Assembly: GCF_003071065.1 (NCBI RefSeq)
Contig: NZ_QCXX01000010.1
Coordinates: 186,614 to 250,613 of the forward strand
Source of the DNA: Sphingobacterium athyrii
GTDB taxonomy: Bacteria; Bacteroidota; Bacteroidia; Sphingobacteriales; Sphingobacteriaceae
DNA: 64,000 nucleotides
Direction of reading: 5' to 3'
The notes beneath the pieces were generated by a model, which worked only from the letters and a program-made list of their open reading frames with translations, did not search any database and was not told the origin of the DNA. Below are positions 34,035 through 43,383 of this stretch, piece by piece (the stretch's first letter is position 1; each line of letters begins with the position of its first letter). Made by a program: the position numbers and the translations under genes.

Positions 34035-36671
34035 TTAACCTAAAGCTGTTAAGCTTTCTTGAAGTATCTTAATTTTAGTTTCCGCGTCTGCCTTCTTGCT
34101 TTTTTCGTTTTCAACGATTTCAGGTTTTGCATTTTGTACAAAGCGCTCGTTTGAGAGCTTTTTGTCTACAGACACCAGGAATCCTTTCAGGTAATCCAGC
34201 TCTTTTTCGATACGCTCACGCTCAGCATCGACGTCGACATTATTTTCCAATAACACATAGCATTCATCTTTTCCTGCCAGGAAGCTTGTTGCGCCGGCTA
34301 CTTTTTCAGTCACAAAAGTGACCGACTCCAAGTTGGCAATTTTTGTGATGATGGCAATATATTGCCCAAGATCAATATCAGATTGTTGATTAATCGCTAG
34401 CGGTAATGCTACTTTTGGAGAAATGCCTTTTGAGTTGCGAATATTACGCACTTCGGAAATGATTTGTTGCGCTACCGCAAAATCTTTGATAACCTGCTCC
34501 TCAAAAGCCTTGACTTTTGGGAATTCAGCAACAATGATACAATCTTTCTCTTCTTTTGCACCGAACAGTTCATCATGCCACAGTTCCTCCGTTAAGAAAG
34601 GCATAAACGGATGTACCAACTTCAACACACGTTGAAAGAAAGATGTTACTGTGTCTAGGGTTTCCGAAGCGATAGGTGAACCATAAGCCGGTTTGACCAA
34701 TTCAAGATACCAGGCACAGAAATCGTCCCAGACCAATTTATAGGTTGTCATCAGGGCATCTGATAAACGATAGTGTTTGAAGTTTTCTTCAATTTCTGCC
34801 AATGCCTGGTTGAATCTTGCCTCAAACCATGACGCGGAAATTTTATCGGATTCCGAAGCCGGAGCATCGGTAATCTCCCAGCCTTTTACCAGACGGAAAG
34901 CATTCCAGATCTTATTGGCGAAGTTACGGCCTTGGACACAAAGCTCAACATCAAAAGGCAGGTCATTCCCTGCAGGAGCTGTCAATAACATGCCCATCCG
35001 TGTTGCATCGGCACCATATTCATTCATTAGATCAATCGGATCAGGTGAATTACCTAAAGATTTTGACATCTTGCGGCCTAGCTTGTCGCGGACAATACCA
35101 GTGAAATAAACATTTTCAAAAGGCAATTGTCCTCGGAATTCGTAACCCGATACGATCATACGTGCTACCCAGAAGAAAATAATATCCGGTGCAGTGACTA
35201 GATCTTGCGTTGGGTAGTAATAGTTGATCTCTTCATTTTCAGGTTCATTAATACCATTGAATACCGAAATTGGCCATAACCAAGCTGAAAACCAGGTGTC
35301 AAGCACATCTTCGTCCTGACGTAGATCTGCAAGTGTTAGACCCGCATTGCCCGATTTTTGCTGTGCCAGTGAAAGCGCTTCTTCGGCGGTCTGTGCAACA
35401 ACAAAATCATCGTTACCATCACCATAGAAATAAGCAGGTATTTGATGTCCCCACCACAATTGTCTTGAAATGTTCCAATCTGTTACATTTTCCATCCAGT
35501 TGCGGTAGCTATTTTTGAATTTCGTTGGATGGAATTTAATGGTATCGTCCATGACATTATCCAGGGCAGGTTTTGCCAGGTCTTCCATTTTCAGGAACCA
35601 TTGGTTGGAGATTTTTGGCTCAATAACCGCACCGGTTCTTTCCGATGTGCCGACATTATTGGTATAGTTTTCTACTTTTTCCAGCAATCCCTTTTCTTCA
35701 AGTTCCTTTTCAATCTCTTTACGGACTTTGAAACGATCCATACCGGCATAATGTAAGCCGTTGTCATTTAACTTTGCTTCGTCTGTAAAGATATCCACAA
35801 ATTCCAGATCATGCTTTTTGCCGAGTTCGTAGTCATTGACATCGTGCGCCGGAGTTACTTTAAGGCAACCCGTACCAAATTCAAGATCCACATATTCATC
35901 TTCGATGATATTCACTTTACGGCCTACAATCGGTACGATTACCTGTTTTCCTTTTAACCAAGTGTAGCGTTCGTCATTTGGATTGATACATACGGCTGTG
36001 TCACCAAAGATTGTTTCTGGACGGGTCGTGGCAACGACAATATATTTGTCCGTTCCTTCAACCTGATATTTTAGGTGGTATAATTTACCGTTCTTTTCCT
36101 TGTAAATAACTTCTTCGTCGGAAATATTGGTTTTTGCTTCTGGATCCCAGTTAACCATGCGGTAACCACGATAGATTAATCCTTTATTGTAAAGGTCAAC
36201 AAATACACGGATCACCGATTGATACAATTCAGGATCCATGGTAAAACGGGTACGGTCCCAGTCACAGGAAGCGCCTAGTTTTTCCAGTTGCTTTAAGATA
36301 ATGCCACCGTACTTTTCTTTCCATTCCCAAGCATGCTTTAAAAAATCCTCACGCGATAGGGATTTTTTATCAATGCCTTGCTCCTTTAACATAGCGACGA
36401 CCTTAGCTTCAGTGGCAATGGAGGCGTGATCAGTCCCCGGTACCCAACAAGCGTTTTTACCCTGCATACGTGCGCGGCGAATCAAAACGTCTTGAATGGT
36501 ATTGTTCAGCATATGACCCATGTGCAATACGCCAGTGACATTCGGTGGCGGCATTACAATCGTATAAGGTTCACGTTCGTCAGGAGTGGACCGGAAAAAT
36601 CCGTTCGCTTTCCAATAGCTGTACCATTTTTCTTCAGCTTCTTTTGGATTGTAAGTTTTCGCTATGCTCAT
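34035..36671 (-). CDS. valS: Valyl-tRNA synthetase
   Basis: 878-residue class Ia aminoacyl-tRNA synthetase. Seen: HMGHML (HIGH box) near residue 42, the editing CP1 domain (about 190-340, with TTRPETIFGDTAV), the KMSKS loop (GRKMSKSLGNS) near residue 530, the anticodon-binding domain and the C-terminal coiled coil (DVDAERERIEKELDYLKGF). The ATG at 36671 (MSIAKTYNPKEAE) is preferred over one six codons upstream. A TAnnTTTG element lies about 35 nt upstream. Confidence 0.97.
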   Translation of the reverse strand: MSIAKTYNPKEAEEKWYSYWKANGFFRSTPDEREPYTIVMPPPNVTGVLHMGHMLNNTIQDVLIRRARMQGKNACWVPGTDHASIATEAKVVAMLKEQGIDKKSLSREDFLKHAWEWKEKYGGIILKQLEKLGASCDWDRTRFTMDPELYQSVIRVFVDLYNKGLIYRGYRMVNWDPEAKTNISDEEVIYKEKNGKLYHLKYQVEGTDKYIVVATTRPETIFGDTAVCINPNDERYTWLKGKQVIVPIVGRKVNIIEDEYVDLEFGTGCLKVTPAHDVNDYELGKKHDLEFVDIFTDEAKLNDNGLHYAGMDRFKVRKEIEKELEEKGLLEKVENYTNNVGTSERTGAVIEPKISNQWFLKMEDLAKPALDNVMDDTIKFHPTKFKNSYRNWMENVTDWNISRQLWWGHQIPAYFYGDGNDDFVVAQTAEEALSLAQQKSGNAGLTLADLRQDEDVLDTWFSAWLWPISVFNGINEPENEEINYYYPTQDLVTAPDIIFFWVARMIVSGYEFRGQLPFENVYFTGIVRDKLGRKMSKSLGNSPDPIDLMNEYGADATRMGMLLTAPAGNDLPFDVELCVQGRNFANKIWNAFRLVKGWEITDAPASESDKISASWFEARFNQALAEIEENFKHYRLSDALMTTYKLVWDDFCAWYLELVKPAYGSPIASETLDTVTSFFQRVLKLVHPFMPFLTEELWHDELFGAKEEKDCIIVAEFPKVKAFEEQVIKDFAVAQQIISEVRNIRNSKGISPKVALPLAINQQSDIDLGQYIAIITKIANLESVTFVTEKVAGATSFLAGKDECYVLLENNVDVDAERERIEKELDYLKGFLVSVDKKLSNERFVQNAKPEIVENEKSKKADAETKIKILQESLTALG

Positions 36672-36703
36672 TTTAAATTTTATATTCAAATTTTTAAGGA
36701 ATA

Positions 36704-36711
36704 CAAAAGTA
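36704..36711 (-). promoter_or_regulatory. -7 promoter element of valS
   Basis: Reads TACTTTTG on the - strand (TAnnTTTG), leaving a leader of about 25-30 nt before the ATG at 36671. Confidence 0.45.
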
Positions 36712-36865
36712 AGGAATTCTATGTTATTTTCCTTGTTATCATTGATCTTGTTGTTGATTGTAGATCAAAGACCAAGGATAGGGGCGCAATACTCAAACCT
36801 TAATACTTTTTTAATCTTTTCTTCATATTACTAGTCAATTAGCCTAGTTTTAATGTAAATTAATG

Positions 36866-36873
36866 TAAATTTG
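36866..36873 (+). promoter_or_regulatory. -7 promoter element of the LtaS-like pair
   Basis: TAAATTTG matches TAnnTTTG and lies 24 nt before the ATG at 36898. It overlaps a short tandem TTAATGTAAA repeat (36850-36869). The element argues against a TTG start at 36871. Confidence 0.45.
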
Positions 36874-36897
36874 CCTGTTTTATTTTTACACGAAGGG

Positions 36898-38781
36898 ATG
36901 CAACGATTTGCGAACGAACTTAGAGCGTTAACACAATATTTCTTGTTTTGGCTAATTATCTGTTTTCTAGATAGATTTATTTTTATTTTTGCTTTTTTTG
37001 AGAAGATCGGAGCAGGGCATTTCACCGAAATTTTTAGAATTTATTTTCATGGATTAAGCCTTGATTTTTCAGCAGTATCCTATATTTGCGCCCTTCCATT
37101 TCTTATTTATTGTATTCTGGGATTCTTTCCAAAGGTTCAACCAAAGCGTACCATCCTTGATATTTATACCGTTATTGTACTCGTTTTATTTTTCGTAACA
37201 AGCTTTATCAATGTCAATATCTATCGCGAATGGGGCGACAAAATATCAAAACGTGCGATAGATGCTTTCTTGGCTTCGCCTTCCGGAGCTGTAGCTTCAG
37301 CGGAATCTACACCGGTTTTTCTTCCGATATTGGGTATGTTAGCGGGCATATTCTGTGGCTATTTTCTCTATCGCTGGATGTTTAAAAAGGTACATTTTTA
37401 TAATGTTAAATCACCGATTGGCAATTTTTTCAAATTGGTGGTAGGCGCCTTTGTTCTTTTTACCTTTATCCGCGGGGGCTATGGCCGCGCGACACTAAAC
37501 CCCAGTAAAGCTTATTATTCCGAAGTGACCTTTTATAATCATGCGGCGGTGAATACACAGTGGTCGCTTTTGCGTGACTTTTTTACGAAAAGCACCAAGT
37601 TAAAAAGTCCATATGATTTCTATGGATCGGACGATAGGGCTATTCAGGAACTGCTAAAGCCAGTTTTTCAGAGCCAGCCCGATTCTGCAGTTGAGGTATT
37701 AACCACCACACGTCCGAATGTTGTGATCATCATGCTGGAAAGTTTTGTCGGTGATCTTGTTCAATCTTTGGGCGGTGAGAAGGGAATTGCACCGCATATG
37801 GAAGAACTGATCAAAGGCGGGATTTTATTTGATCATATCTACTCGGCGGCTGACCGTTCGGATAAGGGGATGGTTGCTATTTTAAGCGGCTTTCCGGCCC
37901 AGGGACCGGAAAGTATCATTAAATACATCGACAAGCATGAAAATATGCCTGCCATTGGGCAGGAATTTGATCACGCGGGCTATGAAACCTCATTTTATCA
38001 TGGCGGACAAAGTGAATTTTATAATTTCAAGTCCTATATGCTGACACACGGTATCTCCAAAGTAGTTGATAATGGCAGTTTTGGACTGGATGCCGAAAGA
38101 GCTTCCTGGGGCGTATACGATCATGTCGTGTTTAATCAGATGATCAAAGATTTTAACAAAGAAAAACAGCCGTTTTTTTCAACAATCTTTACCTTAATCA
38201 ATCACGAACCATTCGAATTAAAGCATGGTTATAAATTTGGCAGTACCAATAATGCGGATAAGTTTAGAAGTACGGCCAACTATACGGATTCGGCTGTTTT
38301 CGATTTCATTGGCAAAGCCAAAAAGGAAGCATGGTATAAAAATACGCTTTTTGTCATTGTTGCGGATCATGGACATCGTTTGCCCTCGGAAAAATGGGAG
38401 CTTTATCACCCGAATAGATTTCATATTCCATTGATCTTTTTTGGCGATGTAATTAAGCCTGAATATCGGGGCAAAATCTTCGATCGCATCGGAAATCAAA
38501 CAGATTTAGCAGCCACGTTATTAACGCAACTGAAGCTCCCGACCAATAGATATCATTGGAGCCGTGATTTATTTAACCCAACGACATCGCAAATTGCGTT
38601 CTATAACTCCAAAGACGCCTTTGGTGCAATCACAGCCAAGCAGGCGGTATCTTTTGATAATGTGGGCCGAATTATCAATTATCGAGCTAACAAAGATTAT
38701 CCTGCAGCTAAAACAGACAGTATTTTAAATATTGCCAAAGCATATTATCAACAGGTCTATCGTGAATTTCTAAAATATTAA
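36898..38781 (+). CDS. LtaS-like alkaline-phosphatase-superfamily membrane protein, copy 1
   Basis: 627 residues: five N-terminal membrane helices (to about residue 200) then an extracytoplasmic sulfatase-fold domain. Metal-site pieces visible are NVVIIMLESF (first strand and Glu ligand), SAADRSDKGMVAILSGFP (nucleophile region), and FVIVADHGHRLP (Asp-His ligands), with FHIPLIFFG near the end. Such enzymes transfer phosphoglycerol or phosphoethanolamine from lipids to glycans. The nucleophile appears to be Ser rather than the Thr of Gram-positive LtaS. Gram-negative bacteria make no lipoteichoic acid, so the acceptor here is unknown. The second paralogue starts 4 nt downstream, indicating one operon. 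Confidence 0.8.
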   Translation: MQRFANELRALTQYFLFWLIICFLDRFIFIFAFFEKIGAGHFTEIFRIYFHGLSLDFSAVSYICALPFLIYCILGFFPKVQPKRTILDIYTVIVLVLFFVTSFINVNIYREWGDKISKRAIDAFLASPSGAVASAESTPVFLPILGMLAGIFCGYFLYRWMFKKVHFYNVKSPIGNFFKLVVGAFVLFTFIRGGYGRATLNPSKAYYSEVTFYNHAAVNTQWSLLRDFFTKSTKLKSPYDFYGSDDRAIQELLKPVFQSQPDSAVEVLTTTRPNVVIIMLESFVGDLVQSLGGEKGIAPHMEELIKGGILFDHIYSAADRSDKGMVAILSGFPAQGPESIIKYIDKHENMPAIGQEFDHAGYETSFYHGGQSEFYNFKSYMLTHGISKVVDNGSFGLDAERASWGVYDHVVFNQMIKDFNKEKQPFFSTIFTLINHEPFELKHGYKFGSTNNADKFRSTANYTDSAVFDFIGKAKKEAWYKNTLFVIVADHGHRLPSEKWELYHPNRFHIPLIFFGDVIKPEYRGKIFDRIGNQTDLAATLLTQLKLPTNRYHWSRDLFNPTTSQIAFYNSKDAFGAITAKQAVSFDNVGRIINYRANKDYPAAKTDSILNIAKAYYQQVYREFLKY

Positions 38782-38785
38782 CCGG

Positions 38786-40711
38786 ATGAAATTAAGAGGA
38801 ATACTAGCACCCTATATTGCAGTCGCCATTCGTTTTGCTTTTCTTTTAATCATTTATGCCCTGCTGAGATGGGGATTTTACCTATTGAATTCCTCCTTAT
38901 TTCCCAACGTAAATACGGGAAAACTTTTTGTGATGTTTGGCGGGGGCATCCGTTTTGATACCGTTGCTTTGCTCTATCTGAATATTCTCTACATCGTTAT
39001 GCAAACGGTACCCGGACCATTCATCTATAATCCGACCTATCAGCGGGTTTCCAAATGGATCTTTGTCGTAGTCAATTCACTGGGGATCGCGTTGAATCTA
39101 ATCGACTATGCCTATTATCCTTTTACACTAAAACGGACGACAGGTACGGTGCTAAGTCAATTCTCAAATGAATCCAATCTTTTTAAATTGGCATTTGACT
39201 TTTGTCTTGATTATTGGTATCTCCTGCTGGTATTTGCACTGCTCGTTTATGGCCTGTCCAAATCGTATCGGTTGATCCAACTGGAACAACCAAAACGTTA
39301 TTCCTGGAAGCCTTTCCTGATTCAGCTTCCTTTCTTTCTACTGACCGCTTTTCTTTTTATAGGTGGTGTCCGTGGCGGATGGGCACACAGTACGCGTCCG
39401 ATCACTTTGAGCAATGCCGGTGATTATGTAGATACCCCCGAGGAAATGAATATTGTGCTGAATACGCCATTTAGCATTTTGAAAACTTTAAAAGCCGTGA
39501 GCCTTAAGCCAGTGAATTATTATCCGGAACAGGAGCTGGTAAAGCTTTATGATCCAATTCATCTGCCGCAAACGGGCAAGCCCTTCAATAAAAAGAATGT
39601 CGTTGTCTTGATTTTGGAGAGTTTCGCGAAAGAACATTTTGGTGAATTGAACAAAGACATTCAAGGTGGTCAATACAAAGGCTATACACCTTTTCTAGAT
39701 TCGTTGATTCGCAATGGCTATACCTTTACAGATACTTATGCCAATGGTCGTAAATCCATTGATGCATTGCCTTCGGTCATTACGGGTATCCCTTCCATCG
39801 GTGAGCCCTTTGTACTCTCGGTGTATTCTGGTAATGAGACGACCAGTCTAGCTAAACTCCTGGGGAAAAAGGGCTATGAGACTGCATTTTTTCATGGTGC
39901 TCCAAACGGAAGTATGGGCTTCTCGGCCTATATGAAACTAGCGGGAATCCAACACTATTTTGGCAAAACCGAATACAATAACGATCAGGATTTTGACGGT
40001 ATCTGGGGAATCTGGGATGAACCCTTTTTACAATTCACCGCCAATAAGATCAATACGTTAAAACAGCCATTTTTTGCAAGTTTCTTTTCGCTGTCATCAC
40101 ACCATCCTTTTAAGGTGCCTGAAAAGTATCAGGGGAAATTTCCCAAAGGACCACTGCCGGTACAGGAGCCGATCGGCTATACCGACAATGCCCTGCGTGA
40201 ATTTTTTGCGACGGCCTCTAAAATGCCCTGGTTCAACAATACCTTATTTGTAATCTGTGCCGATCATGCCACCGTAAGTTACCTGCCGGAGTATCAGACC
40301 ACAGCGGGTGGTTTTCAAATTCCGATCATATTTTATGCCCCCGGAGATGGATTGGTCGGCAAAGCGGATAAATTGGTCCAACAAATTGATATTATGCCGA
40401 CAGTCTTAAATTACCTCCATTATGACGAACCTTATTTTGCATTTGGCGCTGATGCATTTAAGCCGGGGCGGGATAATTTTGTGCTGAACAATAATGCAGG
40501 AAGCTATAATTTTTATTATAAAGATTACATGATGTCTTATGATGGTCTTAAACCGGTATCTCTTTATAATATGAAGCAAGATCGTTTGATGAAGCAAGAT
40601 TTACTCAAACAGCATCCTGCGATCCTAGATACAATGGAAACCAAGATGAAAGCTTTTATTCAGCAATATAACAATCGAATGATTGAAAATAAGCTGACCT
40701 ATAAAAAATAG
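38786..40711 (+). CDS. LtaS-like alkaline-phosphatase-superfamily membrane protein, copy 2
   Basis: 641 residues with the same layout as the upstream paralogue: five membrane helices to about residue 200, then a sulfatase-fold domain with NVVVLILESFAKEHFG, the nucleophile region NGRKSIDALPSVITGIPS (Ser by alignment), FVICADHATVSYLP and a Gly-rich IPIIFYAPG strand. It differs enough from copy 1 to suggest a distinct acceptor or donor. The 3' end faces the next gene with only 6 nt between stops and no terminator hairpin. Confidence 0.82.
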   Translation: MKLRGILAPYIAVAIRFAFLLIIYALLRWGFYLLNSSLFPNVNTGKLFVMFGGGIRFDTVALLYLNILYIVMQTVPGPFIYNPTYQRVSKWIFVVVNSLGIALNLIDYAYYPFTLKRTTGTVLSQFSNESNLFKLAFDFCLDYWYLLLVFALLVYGLSKSYRLIQLEQPKRYSWKPFLIQLPFFLLTAFLFIGGVRGGWAHSTRPITLSNAGDYVDTPEEMNIVLNTPFSILKTLKAVSLKPVNYYPEQELVKLYDPIHLPQTGKPFNKKNVVVLILESFAKEHFGELNKDIQGGQYKGYTPFLDSLIRNGYTFTDTYANGRKSIDALPSVITGIPSIGEPFVLSVYSGNETTSLAKLLGKKGYETAFFHGAPNGSMGFSAYMKLAGIQHYFGKTEYNNDQDFDGIWGIWDEPFLQFTANKINTLKQPFFASFFSLSSHHPFKVPEKYQGKFPKGPLPVQEPIGYTDNALREFFATASKMPWFNNTLFVICADHATVSYLPEYQTTAGGFQIPIIFYAPGDGLVGKADKLVQQIDIMPTVLNYLHYDEPYFAFGADAFKPGRDNFVLNNNAGSYNFYYKDYMMSYDGLKPVSLYNMKQDRLMKQDLLKQHPAILDTMETKMKAFIQQYNNRMIENKLTYKK

Positions 40712-40717
40712 GCCGGC

Positions 40718-41794
40718 TTACTCCGGTTGTCTTTGCTGAAATTTAGCCCTGATACTCCTGTCAACAACAAATAAGGCGAGGCCATAGATAATATAAATCA
40801 GAGGTAGCGTAAATAGAACCAGGAGGATATAACCCCGGGCGTTATGCGCAAAAATGCCATTGACCAAGTAATTTGCCAGACTGGTCCAAAACCAGCAAAA
40901 GCCGTAAAATGATGCCGGTACAATAAGATTTCCCAGCAGTAGCGCATAGCGATAAGCACCGGTTTTGTATTTTTTGTAGATATACCTGATGTGTAAATAA
41001 AGCAGGAGAATGGATCCGATCAGGGCAAGGACTTCGGGATGGATCCAAAGGAGTGCCTTTGCGGGGAACGCTATTTTTTCACCTACCTCGATTTTAAAAC
41101 TGCTTTGTTTTCCGGGGGATTCAATGATCCAGTGAACGAGCGTGTCTGTTTGCTGTTTAGGAGCGCCCAAATTCTGCGCATAAGCCTTCATCTTATTTCC
41201 CGTATGCAGGTACAGATCAATTGGTCCAAAGGAAGACCAGTACTTCGAAGGAAATAGGAGGTATTCAATTTCATATTTTGTGAGGATATCCCGACGGTCA
41301 TAACCCATCAAAGCACGGTACTGAATTTTAATACTGTTTTCACCCTTATGAAGTTTGGCTGTAAAATAAAAGGCGTCATTTAGGTTAATTTGCTCCCATT
41401 CCGCATTTCCATAGCTGATCTCATAGTAGCCATCTTTGAACCGTAAAAACGGTAATTTAGGATTTTTTTGATCTAATGGAATAGATTTAATCTCTTTTTG
41501 GTTAACAGTCACGTTTTCTAATCCATCTAAATTGAGCGCAAGAAACACCAAGGGAAAGTCCATGTTTTCCTCTGCATGGATGATATACTCGATATTGAAT
41601 AGGCTCTGATAATCATAATCTACCGTGTCGCGCACAAGGTGTATATCAATTCGTTCGCGAAGTACTTTTGCTTTACCCGCAGGAACCAATTGGGCCGTAA
41701 TGCTATGGGGACCAAATGGATTGGCCATGTTGGCTGAGAGTGCCAACACCGAAAGCAAAAGAATAATCGTTAGACCTATTATCTTACTGTTCAT
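40718..41794 (-). CDS. Membrane protein of unknown function
   Basis: 358 residues. A signal peptide or first helix (ILLLSVLALSANMA), then about 210 residues of extracytoplasmic beta-rich sequence (FNIEYIIHAEENMDFPLVF, GENSIKIQYRALMGYDRRD), and three or four C-terminal membrane helices (IHPEVLALIGSILLLYLHI, LLLGNLIVPASFYGFCWFW, GYILLVLFTLPLIYIIYGL) with a basic tail. I do not recognise a family. It converges on the LtaS-like pair, which may be coincidence. Confidence 0.75.
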   Translation of the reverse strand: MNSKIIGLTIILLLSVLALSANMANPFGPHSITAQLVPAGKAKVLRERIDIHLVRDTVDYDYQSLFNIEYIIHAEENMDFPLVFLALNLDGLENVTVNQKEIKSIPLDQKNPKLPFLRFKDGYYEISYGNAEWEQINLNDAFYFTAKLHKGENSIKIQYRALMGYDRRDILTKYEIEYLLFPSKYWSSFGPIDLYLHTGNKMKAYAQNLGAPKQQTDTLVHWIIESPGKQSSFKIEVGEKIAFPAKALLWIHPEVLALIGSILLLYLHIRYIYKKYKTGAYRYALLLGNLIVPASFYGFCWFWTSLANYLVNGIFAHNARGYILLVLFTLPLIYIIYGLALFVVDRSIRAKFQQRQPE

Positions 41795-42023
41795 AATTGT
41801 TTATTTAATGCATCTTCCATTCCGCTGGCTATAAATGAACCTCGTAGGCTTATTTAATTCGCTGATTGCTTCTTAGCAAACAAATATCTACAGGTGAAAG
41901 TATAAATTAAAAAGAAGAAATGAAAACCTTGATATAGATTCGCAGCGGCAAGTTCGGCAAAAGGTACGTTGGACGGTCTAATGTGGTGCGGGATAGGGAG
42001 CAATGATTAATATCCGCAAAAAG

Positions 42024-42057
42024 AAAAGACCTATACGACAATCGTATAGGTCTTTTT
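42024..42057. terminator. Terminator after odhB
   Basis: A perfect 15-bp stem AAAAGACCTATACGA / TCGTATAGGTCTTTT (42024-42038, 42042-42056) around a CAA loop, with U-tract capacity in both directions, 22 nt beyond the odhB stop. Confidence 0.9.
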
Positions 42058-42078
42058 GTTATCATATTTTGGCAACAA

Positions 42079-43320
42079 TTATACACCCAACAATAAACGA
42101 GCTGGATCTTCCAATAATTGTTTTACACGAACCAAGAAGCTTACTGACTCACGACCGTCAATAATACGGTGATCGTAAGAAAGCGCGATATACATCATTG
42201 GACGGATCACAACCTGACCGTTCTCAGCGATCGGGCGTTGAATAATGTTGTGCATACCCAAGATTGCTGATTGTGGTGCGTTGATGATAGGCGTTGACAT
42301 CATGGATCCAAATACACCACCATTAGTGATTGTAAATGTACCACCAGTCATCTCGTCGATCGTTAATTTGTTGTCACGTGCTTTACCTGCCAATGTAGCA
42401 ATCGCTTTTTCGATTTGCTCCAAAGACATAGATTCCGCATTACGGATAACAGGTACAACCAGACCTTTAGGTGCAGAAACTGCAATAGAAACGTCAGCGA
42501 AGTCCGAGTATACGATTTCATTTTCTTCGATACGAGCATTTACTGCTGGCCATTCTGCCAATGCTGTTGTTACTGCTTTAGTAAAGAAAGACATGAAACC
42601 AAGACCGATACCAAATTTCTCTTTGAACGTATCTTTATATTTGGCGCGAAGATCCATGATTGGCTGCATATTGACTTCATTGAATGTTGTCAACATGGCC
42701 GTTTCGTTTTTAACAGCTACCAAACGTTTTGCGATTGTTTTACGTAAAGACGATAACTTCTCACGACGTTCATTTCTTGAACCAGCAACTGGAGCCGCTG
42801 CAGGAGTAGCAGCCGGAGCCGCAGGTTTTGCCGCTGGAGCAGCAGTTTTAGCAACAGGTTGTGCTTTTTCAGCATCTTCTTTCGTGATGCGGCCATCTTT
42901 ACCTGTTCCTTTTATTGTTGAAGGATCAATTCCTTTTTCTCTCAAAATTTTTGCGGCAGCAGGAGAAGCCGTACCAGCAGCGTAGCTATCTGGATCTTCG
43001 TCTTTTGCAGCAGCAGCTGGAGCTGCAGTTGATGATGCCTCAGCAGCAGGTGCAGCAGCCGGAGCTGAACCGCCAGCAGGAGCTTCACCTTCTTCAATTG
43101 TACAAACGACAGCACCGATTTCTAAAGTATCACCTTCTTGTGCAATGATTCTTAAGATACCTGCTTTTTCAGCTGGTAATTCAAACGTTGCTTTGTCTGA
43201 CTCCAGTTCGGCGATGTTTTCATCCATCTCCACATAATCGCCATCTTGTTTCAACCATTGTGATAAGGTTACCTCCGTGATAGATTCACCTACGGTTGGT
43301 ACTTTAATTTCTAAGCTCAT
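42079..43320 (-). CDS. odhB: 2-oxoglutarate dehydrogenase E2 (dihydrolipoyl succinyltransferase)
   Basis: 413-residue E2 subunit. One lipoyl domain (residues 1-80; lipoylated Lys in ESDKATFELP), an Ala/Pro/Glu-rich flexible linker, the E1/E3-binding peripheral domain (about 118-155, SPAAAKILREKGID), a second Ala/Pro linker and the catalytic domain (about 185-413) ending with the DHRIIDGRE active site. Forms the core of the OGDH complex producing succinyl-CoA. It follows sucA by 63 nt with a hairpin in the gap. No lpd gene for E3 in this window. Confidence 0.96.
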   Translation of the reverse strand: MSLEIKVPTVGESITEVTLSQWLKQDGDYVEMDENIAELESDKATFELPAEKAGILRIIAQEGDTLEIGAVVCTIEEGEAPAGGSAPAAAPAAEASSTAAPAAAAKDEDPDSYAAGTASPAAAKILREKGIDPSTIKGTGKDGRITKEDAEKAQPVAKTAAPAAKPAAPAATPAAAPVAGSRNERREKLSSLRKTIAKRLVAVKNETAMLTTFNEVNMQPIMDLRAKYKDTFKEKFGIGLGFMSFFTKAVTTALAEWPAVNARIEENEIVYSDFADVSIAVSAPKGLVVPVIRNAESMSLEQIEKAIATLAGKARDNKLTIDEMTGGTFTITNGGVFGSMMSTPIINAPQSAILGMHNIIQRPIAENGQVVIRPMMYIALSYDHRIIDGRESVSFLVRVKQLLEDPARLLLGV

Positions 43321-43339
43321 ATATAATGTTCTTTATTGA

Positions 43340-43369
43340 CAATTGCGTCCTGTAGATAAGACGCAATTG
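43340..43369 (-). other. Hairpin between sucA and odhB
   Basis: A perfect 10-bp inverted repeat CAATTGCGTC / GACGCAATTG (43340-43349, 43360-43369) with a 10-nt loop fills the intercistronic gap; no long U-tract follows, so it may tune the E1:E2 ratio by processing or partial termination. Confidence 0.5.
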
Positions 43370-43383
43370 ATTTTAAATTGTTT

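Noticed and set aside
42245..42985. 246-codon open frame on the + strand across odhB
   Set aside because: It is antisense to the well-supported odhB gene, has no family similarity, and its Ala-rich composition mirrors the Ala/Pro linker codons.
42780..43090. Simple-sequence repeat region
   Set aside because: These GCAGCWGGA-type stretches encode the Ala/Pro linkers of the E2 protein.
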